Of a stretch of 64,000 nt of DNA, positions 56,878 to 64,000 are shown piece after piece. Every line of letters starts with the position of its first letter. The first letter of the stretch is position 1. Below the pieces are notes generated by a model, which saw nothing but the letters and a program-made list of their open reading frames with translations, ran no database searches and was not told where the DNA came from. This stretch comes from Lepidodermella squamata (Eukaryota; Gastrotricha). The stretch spans positions 62,001 to 126,000 of the forward strand of contig JBLDXI010000019.1 in assembly GCA_047495785.1 (NCBI GenBank). The letters are read 5' to 3'. A program made the translations under genes and the position numbers.

Positions 56878-57566
56878 AGAGAAACATTCAGTGTGCGATG
56901 TCTGCTTGCTTTGTTGCGCTAATTACTCCTGTTCGTTGAATAATGGAAAATAAAATCCGCAATAAAAGCTAGTAAATAACAGTACTTTCGCCAAGATTGA
57001 TTAGGAAATCGGGGCAGTAGGCGATGCAGACTGCACGTCAAAAAATATCCGCTAAAAGGGGAACACCCTCTTGTTGCAAAACCTTCCAGAAAAATCTGAT
57101 CGATTCCTGTTTCCATTCGACAGAACAAACTAACTGAGGGATGCAAAAATCGGCAATATCCCACTCGACAATATATTTTACCGGTTCTCGGTATAAGCAA
57201 CGGTCGCTTTAAAAACCAGCAACTTCGCACAGCCAATCCTTCTCCAACTATGCAAACTCGATGCTGATCAGAGCCTCAAGATGGGGGCTAGGTTTTCGGG
57301 CAATCAGTTTGGTCTGAGTTCAGACCCTACATATGCTCGAAATAAATTTGTACATTTGGGTATTTTTCTCACCAAAAAGGTAAGCATTATTACTCAATTA
57401 AAGAGTCTAATTTTATTCGACATTCGTTTTAAATTAGGATGACATGAGGATGCAGTCTCACATCTCACCGTTCCCGATGATAACGCACAGTAACGAAAAA
57501 GATAACGAGTACATGAGACGTTGCCGTACCAGGGTAGTTTGTTTTTCCCAATCCCAACACCACCAA
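56878..57566. other. Intergenic between the LamG-like paralogues
   Basis: 3' UTR and promoter sequence only; no gene or repeat recognised. Confidence 0.5.
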
Positions 57567-58458
57567 ATGGCTCATCAAAAACTACTGTGTATGTTTTTCA
57601 ATTATGAGAATTTTGATTGAACTCAAATTTAAAACTCCAGGTATCATTGTGCTGTTCGCAAATGGTGTGTTAGGCTATGACCCCCCGGTTTCGAATAATT
57701 TAGTTGCGTTCTACCCTCTTGACAAAACCTGGCAACTGAAAGACGCTAAAACGGGAGCGGCGCCTGTGGAAACTTACGAGGCGATACTAAATAAAGAAAA
57801 TGGACCTTTCGGGGAACCAGCGACATCGTATGGAGTTACTTGCGAGGGTTGTAAAATCGCGAGTTACCACGTTGTTGGCATCAACTCAAATTCCATAACC
57901 TTTGCTTTATGGACGAAAAACGTGGCGGGGAAAAGCGCTATTCTTTATAGCTTTGACAATAATGGAAAGATATCCCTTCACTTTGACGCGCCGGACGCTA
58001 TTATTGTGACTCAAAACATCGACGAAAGAGGTCCGCGTGAAATTGCTCGGTGGAACAACAGCATCGATGTAGGAAAGTGGAATTTTATTGTAGCTTCCAT
58101 CACGCCCGGAAATATCAGTCTGTACGGGCAGTCAGGGCAGCTGTTAGAAACAGCTTCGATAGCAACAGCTTTCATGGTTTATTACAATTTGACTCTTGGC
58201 GAGGCGTTAGGCATAGCCGATGGTGATTACTTAGGAATGGCGAAAAAAGATGCTCTAGCTTGCGGATTGTTGTATAACGTGGCATTGTCGAATACGGAGA
58301 TCGCGGATTTAGCTTATGTTTGCAAGCCCAGTGATGTGGAAACGACGACACCAGCCAGAACTGTGACAACGACTGGAACCAACGACGGGCCTGTGATCAA
58401 AAGTGAATGTGTACTGTTTGCCATAGTCGCAGCTTTTCTCCACGTTATGGTGAAATAA
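57567..58458 (+). CDS. GPI-anchored LamG/concanavalin-like surface protein, paralogue 2
   Basis: Exons 57567-57588 and 57641-58458 give 279 residues. The small first exon (MAHQKLLC) joins in phase 1 to complete the signal peptide IIVLFANGVLG; paralogue 1 has the same arrangement, which supports this start over an in-frame ATG at 57604 that lies inside the intron. The mature part starts NLVAFYPLDKTWQLKD and continues with NGPFGEPATSYGV, a SITFALWTKN strand and a KWNFIVASITPGNISLYGQS strand, all collinear with paralogue 1. A Thr-rich linker and a hydrophobic tail (CVLFAIVAAFLHVMV) suggest a GPI anchor. AATAAA at about 58470. Confidence 0.8.
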
Positions 58459-58583
58459 AGGCTAGCTAAATAAATAAAAGTGACTCGGTTATGGCAATTT
58501 CTCTTCATTTCAGAATAAAACCTTCCTTAGCTAAGGTAAGATTTTTTAATTCGTAAAAAAATGAAAACGTGAGTACGAAAAAA

Positions 58584-58875
58584 GACTTGGGTCCGTGTGG
58601 ACCGATGGGCTGAATGCGGCGCACATTCACAAGCACTGTCCCGGTACCGCTCACCACGCACATCGTTAGGCTGCTTCCGTCAGGACCTGACCTTTGACGT
58701 GTCATTACGCAACCTGGGCAGTACGGCCTCCGCCGCACCGACCATGTTGATGGCGTACTTACACGGGGCGCTCGATCGACATGTGACATCCAGAGACAGG
58801 TCTCCCACCGGCCACCCATTCGCCAAGCCCGGCCCTCAAGTCGCTGAGTCACAGAAGCACGCCACTGCTTCCAGC
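58584..58875 (-). ncRNA. SRP RNA (7SL), cassette 4, inverted
   Basis: 292-nt copy on the minus strand with the same core; T run (A's on plus) 58578-58583. It has private changes in the 5' half (GAGACCTGTCTCTGGATG for GAGCCCTGTCTGCGGATG) and GCATTCAG for GCAGTCAG. It lies 82 nt downstream of its tRNA-Thr. Confidence 0.95.
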
Positions 58876-58957
58876 CATTAGAAGCTTCTGTAAACTTGTT
58901 CAATCCCTTCATTCTCAGTCATGAATTCTCGGATTAAAGATAATAAAAGAGAGACAA

Positions 58958-59028
58958 GGCCCAGGCGGGAATTGAACCCGCGATCTTCTGTTTACGAGAC
59001 AGACGCTCTACCACTAAGCTACTGAGCC
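58958..59028 (-). tRNA. tRNA-Thr (CGT), cassette 4, inverted
   Basis: Same 71-nt gene on the minus strand. The spacer and upstream block are of the cassette-3 type. Confidence 0.95.
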
Positions 59029-59186
59029 GGGCTGGACAATTCTAGTTTCACAGATATTTGGGGATCCACTACAACGTCTATTGAACAAGTACATATGTAC
59101 CATAATAGCCAAGGTGGCTGTAATAAAAGCTCGACTGACCGTTCGGATTGTTCCGACTGCAAGCAGTCAAGTTGTTTACAAAGATG

Positions 59187-59258
59187 AGGTAGCCATATAA
59201 TTTCGGAAAAGCATAGTGCCATAATAATATAAGGTCTGTGGATTTAAGAAACGCTCCG
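59187..59258 (+). pseudogene. Decayed initiator tRNA-Met of cassette 4
   Basis: On the minus strand, AACGTGACATTTAGCGGAGCG is nearly the sequence at the 3' end of the cassette-1 iMet (AACGTGACATTTAGCAGAGCG). CCACAGACC and TTATTATGG follow, degenerate equivalents of CTACAGACC and GTTATGGGC. Position and orientation fit a cassette iMet that has decayed beyond function. Confidence 0.55.
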
Positions 59259-59704
59259 CTAAATGTCACGTTTTATCAACCTATCGCACTTTATGGCAAG
59301 TATACTGGAATTTATTAAGGATGACTGGTCTGTAAAAACTCAAAACCGGGTAATGTTTAATAGTTTTCTCACAACATGGATCAATACATACAAACAAATC
59401 GCTTTCTTCACACATCATTCTTTACAAGCATTGCTGATAGCCGCCGAGCTGATCGAAACCACGAGTGTAGAATCTGCGTGACCCGGCAGCAAAGCTGGAA
59501 TTTTTCGGTCGTCTTTATTTAGCTGACGATTATTTACTTTTCGTAAAGGGTCCGCTGGCAATGTTTCCGATTTCCCGAAAACATCCCGCTGACCCAAATA
59601 TCCCTGCCTGAATCTGCAGATTCTACACCCCTGATCGAAATTTTGACCACTTCGCTGTCTGTGTCAGTTAACAACCGGTCGACGGTCGAGCAATATTTAT
59701 ATGA
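59259..59704. other. Intergenic
   Basis: Nothing recognised apart from AT-rich sequence. Confidence 0.4.
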
Positions 59705-60028
59705 CTACGCCGTGTACGAGTTTGAAAAATAGAGGGCTCCTAAAACGTAAGTCGCCAAGCCGCCACCAATCGTAGCAATACTCAACAAGATTGAGCTGCA
59801 ATACCAGCACGACGGCACTGCTCGCTGCGTAGCGATTGCCAGCGCTGGCACCCAGAGCGGAAACAACGGGAAAAAGAGAACTGCCGCAACCGCTGATAGC
59901 AGATAAGCCACTTTTCTCAAGAACGGAGAACCAGTCGAGGTATGACGGTAGATTGAGATTCGTTCAGCTGCTGATGAATACCCATTGTCAAACCGAGAAA
60001 TCGTATAGACACATCTTCTCTCAGGCAT
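59705..60028 (-). CDS. Small two-TM protein, single exon
   Basis: 107 codons from an ATG at 60028. The hydrophilic N-part (MPERRCVYTISRFDNGYSS) precedes two hydrophobic stretches, VAYLLSAVAAVLFFPLFPLW and ILLSIATIGGGLATYVLGAL, separated by a short loop with two Cys. A TATATA word lies about 20 nt upstream of the start. I do not recognise the family. The strongly biphasic hydropathy makes a real gene more likely than chance, but there is no paralogue or intron to support it. Confidence 0.45.
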   Translation of the reverse strand: MPERRCVYTISRFDNGYSSAAERISIYRHTSTGSPFLRKVAYLLSAVAAVLFFPLFPLWVPALAIATQRAVPSCWYCSSILLSIATIGGGLATYVLGALYFSNSYTA

Positions 60029-60318
60029 CGACCTGCTTCGAGTTGCCTATATACATGAATAAATCTTGTTTCAAAATTTGATGAAAACTTTCACTTCCGC
60101 CATTAATTTCCCGCAAAGTTGTATGATAAAAAGTGCGGAGTTGGAAGATCGATTCCGAAAATAACTATGTAGTGCTCTAAATATTCAGTAAATTAAGTGC
60201 TATCAGTGAATCTTGTTCGGGGTTTCGGGAAGCATATCCTAACCAAATTTTTTTATCGATTTTCTACATAACTTTGAAAACTACATTGTGTTTCAAGTAG
60301 CAAGCTAATCTTTGACCC

Positions 60319-60582
60319 GCGCGCTGATTGGTAAATGTATTGTTGCTATGACTCCGAGATGAAAAATTTAGTCGTGCGATTCACTAATAAATTATTTCAA
60401 TTATGTAAAATTGACCCTGCCACGCCCTCTGCGCGGTTTCCATTGACCACGGGCGTAAACTCCATATTAATCGCGGTAAATTACTGCGGCAAAAACATTT
60501 GTTGCAAACAATCTTATGGATCACACGGCCGTAATGTTTCATCGGGGAGTCATAGCAACGATCGATTGACCAATCAGCGCGC
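60319..60582. mobile_element. 264-bp MITE with long terminal inverted repeats
   Basis: The left arm GCGCGCTGATTGGTAAATG...TTGTTGCTATGACTCC is matched on the other strand by the right arm GCGCGCTGATTGGTCAATC...CGTTGCTATGACTCC; similarity continues into GATGAAA. No coding capacity. A direct target duplication is not obvious. Confidence 0.8.
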
Positions 60583-61842
60583 GTCCACAAATGCTACTAT
60601 TTAGCTCGAGCACAATGTACACTGTTTCAAAGAAATTTCGCTTTTTTTCTTCGAGATAAAAGAAGAAAAGCATAGATAAATATTGTCTCTATCAAACAAG
60701 CCAAACTCTCAAATAAAAGTTGAGTTTTGATACAACCGCTGATTTGGTATCAGCTGTACCGCGGAATCCATATAAAGGCATTCCTGTCTTGAGGCTGATA
60801 AAACACTACCGTGGAAGTATCTAAGACAAGCTTCAAAGAGCATAAGGATAGATGACTATTATAATAAATATTGTGTGACCAGTTGAGTTGTTCTATTTTT
60901 TTCTCCAATTTTTTTTCTTTAATGCTTTTGTATGGATATATCATGCATATAGTAAAAATTGGTCACACAATGAAGCTCCACTTGGCACAGAATCAGAGAA
61001 TTCATTCGGCACCAAATGGGAAAACTTCGACAAATTCGAATATTTGGTTTATTCAATTGAGGGCAACATAAAGCATAACAAACATGGCGGAGTTGCTATC
61101 TACCGGGAAGTTTGTAAGCGGAAGTCGCTTTTAGCGGAAATGCATGTGGCGGACAACGCAATAGCGGAAATTAGCGGAAAAAATTAGCGGAACTTAAAAA
61201 GCGGAAAAATAATCAAACCTACCTTTGCAAATTGTCTTCCAACCATTGTGATCGTAGTAAGTTGATAGTATAAGTACTTGAAGCACAAATCTCCAGATTG
61301 TGATATACTAGCATTCAAAAATTCTCGCTCTTCCTAACAGATCAATCGCGCAATGCTTAGTCAAGAAAGAAGATTTGAGGCAATATTTGGTGAATCGTTG
61401 TAACTTATCACCGTGCTTTGGGTAAATAAAATTTGTGAAACTTGAAATATTTTGTTATAAAGGTCAATTTACAGTTTGCATATTATTGCGAATTGTTTGT
61501 GAAAAGACCCTCACGGCAAATTGTGTAAGATGAATCAGTGAAATGAACCTTAAATGAGCATGTGTGCATGTTTTTCTAGGTTTTCCAATGTTTTGCACCC
61601 TTGACAGTATTTTCGTATGGTGTCGACGTCGTGATTCTTCCCTGGGAGGCCCACGCTTGCACTTGACCACCAACCACCTATCTGGTTTTTCTTATGCCAC
61701 ATGTGTTATTTCTGTTCTACATTTACTAAATTTCCTACATTAAAGGCAGTCAATCTGGAGTAGGCTGGTTAACCTTTAGTTTTACTCAGGAGCAGCTCCA
61801 GGTTCTAGTGTGGCTATACCGGCCTAATTAAATTTAATTATA
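60583..61842. other. Non-coding stretch with AGCGGAA words
   Basis: A cluster of AGCGGAA/AGCGGAAA words lies at about 61117-61205 (six or so). Otherwise no gene. Confidence 0.45.
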
Positions 61843-62867
61843 TAGGGTAAGGTTACCTAATTTGCATAAAAATTGTCGACTTTTTTCAAACACTTGCTGT
61901 TCCTCAGCTATGAGGTTCCCCGGGCTCCTATTTTGCGCATAACCGGCCCGAACCCATTTGAGTAAGCTCAAAAAACCGCGAGAACTGATTCGTACCGAGC
62001 TATATCGTTGTTCAAAATGGAAAAGGAAACTTTACGAGGATGCCCCAAATTTGCATAATGACTTCACTTCTTAACCTAAACTGTATTCTACTGTATTTAG
62101 CTCAATTTGGGCGATTACGGGCTACCGCTTTCGACGAATAGTACGAAACACACTGAAGACGTGGTCAAAAGAGAACAAGTGTGAGGGTGACACCGTGATT
62201 TGAAATTGCGGTTTCGATAGGTATTAAAAGAAATTATCAAAAATATCATGCCTACTTTGCGACGATACCCAATGCTCTGCACTCTGCAGGATGAATCTGT
62301 GGACCAAAATGTGTCAATTACTTAATTCAAACACGCTAATTTAAATTTCGATGAATTGGATTCACCTGGCGCTTCTCTCACCAACGCGGAAACTAATACG
62401 TGAAATTCTTAGAAAACCAGTCAGAATGATAAATGACCTTATTTAGCTGCCATATTAGATTGAGAGTTCGACAAGGACAATTAGATCTTATTACTTATCA
62501 CAATTTCATTTGTTTTTTGCAAAGCTCCGTCTTGTTATACTCTAATTAATAAATCTATAAAGCCAGTAACTAAAAGGATTCAAATTCAGCGAGAATGCAG
62601 TTTAGGTTAAGAAGTGAAACTTTCATGCAAATGTACGGCACCATCGAGAGATTGAGAACTTTTTCCATTTTCAACTTTGAACAACGATAGCTCGGTAATC
62701 GGTCACGGTGAGAAATCAGCTCTTGCAGTTTTGTGATCTTACGCTCATAAGGATTCGGACTGTTTATGCCCGAAATGGGAGCCCGGGAGAACCTTGTTGT
62801 TTTAGAATAAAAAGTGGATGTAAAAAGTCAACAATTTTTACGAATATTTAGCTAAAACCATACCCTA
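61843..62867. mobile_element. ~1-kb foldback-type element with arms of about 270 bp
   Basis: The left arm (61843-62110) and the right arm (62575-62867, reversed) align over their length: TAGGGTAAGG against TAGGGTATGG at the ends, then AAAAATTG-TCGAC, CCCGGGCTCC, GAGCTATATCGTTGTTCAAA and CACTTCTTAACCTAAACTG. The ~460-nt centre has no transposase. TA borders are plausible. Confidence 0.8.
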
Positions 62868-62942
62868 CCGTCGTTTCCTACTGGTATAGCATTTTGTCAT
62901 CAAGTATGAAGATGCAACAGAACAAATACGTAGATGTTATCA

Positions 62943-63014
62943 CGTCGCCTAGATGACAGAATCTTCAAACCTCTGGGTTATGGGCCCAGCGTGCTTCCAC
63001 TGCGCCTCTCTGCT
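62943..63014 (-). pseudogene. Initiator tRNA-Met pseudogene
   Basis: The 5' half is well kept (AGCAGAG..GCGCAGTGGAAGC and GGGCCCATAACCCAGAGG), while the T arm and the 3' acceptor strand are degraded. No tRNA-Thr or 7SL is adjacent. It looks like an isolated, decaying relic of a cassette-type iMet. Confidence 0.75.
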
Positions 63015-63149
63015 TGTTAGTTCGTAAACACGGTAAATTAAATCAGTTTCCTAATATTTCAACATAACAATTACTTTGGTTTGGATATCTTAGTCACGCA
63101 TGTGCGCGCAAAGTTCACGCTTTATTTTTAGATTTTCCCTAGATGTTCT

Positions 63150-63570
63150 TAAGGTGGATTCACTAATGTGCGAATTTTCGGATACGAATATTTCGCATAC
63201 GACCGTCGCACTGTCGGGTGCGAAAATCGCATCGTTGTTCATATTCTATCCGACGTTGTCGCGTGTCGTACCGTCGCATCACCGTTTCGTACGACAGTCG
63301 CGCCGAGTGTTCATAAACGCTAGTCAGAGAACAATGTGCGCGTGCGACAAGATTCGACTAGGGCGCGCGCACTGAAACAATGGATTTTGTCGCATGGACC
63401 TGGCCTGTCGCATCGCACGCGCGATTTTGGTGGAATTTCGCGTGTGCGACACGACAGCTTAGAATCGTCCGACAGCAGATAAAACAACGTCCTAGTTCGG
63501 TCCACTTCAAGCGCGCAATCGAAGTATAACAGTGGACAGTGGACTTGTGCGCGAAACCTGGAGGAATAGA
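63150..63570. repeat. Block rich in GTCGCA / TGCGAC words
   Basis: GTCGCA, TGCGAC, GTGCGA and GCGCGC words recur in both orientations, unlike the surrounding AT-rich DNA; similar words return at the right end of the window (63945-64000). Probably part of an element that continues beyond the window. Open frames here are by-products of low stop-codon frequency. Confidence 0.45.
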
Positions 63571-64000
63571 CAACGCACTATATAAGCACTCTATAAGGCG
63601 CGAAACACCACATCAAAATTTTTAACAAAACGGTGGCCGCGCGCACTAATGTCAAAAGGCTAATTTCGAAAACAATAGCGGCTTTTATACCAAATTAAAA
63701 CTGAAACAATTCTCTATCAAATGACCACGAATTTCATCCTTAATAAATTTAAATAAAAAAGTTGTTAGCGCCCTCAATAGTCCGCGAGGTGGTGCCGTGC
63801 TAGGTGAAAATAATTAAATTATCAAATTTCGATGAAAATACGCGGAAATAGGGTAACTAATGTCGAAAATAACGATTTTTCTGGTTAAAAACTTAGTTGG
63901 ACAAGTTTTTTGCAAATTTGGTTTCCTTTCATATAAAAATTAGCCGCGCGCGACACTGTCTCATCGCCCGCGCGTGTCATTGTTTTGTGCGCATACGACT

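Noticed and set aside
49412-63014. Idea that 5' tRNA halves were inserted by reverse transcription (tRNA-Glu fragment and isolated iMet)
   Set aside because: The iMet fragment still shows degraded T-arm similarity, and the tRNA-Glu break coincides with the cassette edge, so decay and recombination explain both.
1-64000. CRISPR array, bacterial operons, Shine-Dalgarno sites or phage genes
   Set aside because: Spliceosomal introns, poly(A) signals and animal gene families throughout; no spaced direct-repeat array was found.

Overview
The window is nuclear DNA of an animal. Almost every gene is split by short spliceosomal introns, most of them 48-65 nt. The encoded families are metazoan: MARVEL tetraspans, a NIDO-AMOP-VWD-EGF-SEA mucin-type receptor, sushi/astacin proteins, a Cys-loop channel, a class C GPCR and a Rab. 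The initiator tRNA has the eukaryotic A1:U72 form and the SRP RNA has an animal-type Alu domain. Gene density, small introns and tandem paralogues point to a compact-genome invertebrate. I cannot name the phylum from sequence alone.

Layout. 1-506: 5' end of S-adenosylhomocysteine hydrolase (-). 1649-2580: an unrecognised single-pass membrane protein. 3305-12685: five MARVEL-type four-helix genes in tandem (+), all cut by phase-0 introns at matching places; a sixth lies at 20268-21189 (-). 12827-14024: mannose-6-phosphate isomerase, intronless and carrying an apparent frameshift. 14609-18028: two paralogous membrane-anchored, Thr-rich proteins of unknown family. 18956-20119: a secreted Pro/Gly/Tyr/Gln-repeat protein. 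22795-29446: two sushi + astacin-fold proteins that have lost every catalytic residue; the second has a mucin-like tail of about 900 residues. 31686-33893: a Rab GTPase. 35151-48970: one very large (-) gene with three tandem NIDO-AMOP-VWD-EGF-SEA modules and one C-terminal TM helix. 50494-52827: an intronless GABA-B-like receptor. 53864-55356: a Cys-loop channel (-). 55961-58458: two paralogous LamG-like proteins with GPI-type tails. 59705-60028: a small two-TM protein (-). The last 4 kb holds inverted-repeat elements and no convincing gene.

The most striking feature is an RNA-gene cassette that occurs four times: tRNA-Thr(CGT), then 81-82 nt, then a 292-nt SRP (7SL) RNA gene, in two copies preceded by a divergent initiator tRNA-Met gene and in a third by its remnant. 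One copy sits inside the first intron of the mucin-like pseudo-astacin gene. Copies 3 and 4 are inverted around a 5-kb block. The protein genes are mostly secreted, mucin-like, membrane-tetraspan or surface receptor types. Several share TGATAA/AGATAA motifs close to their starts, so an epithelial or gut programme is a reasonable inference but not shown.
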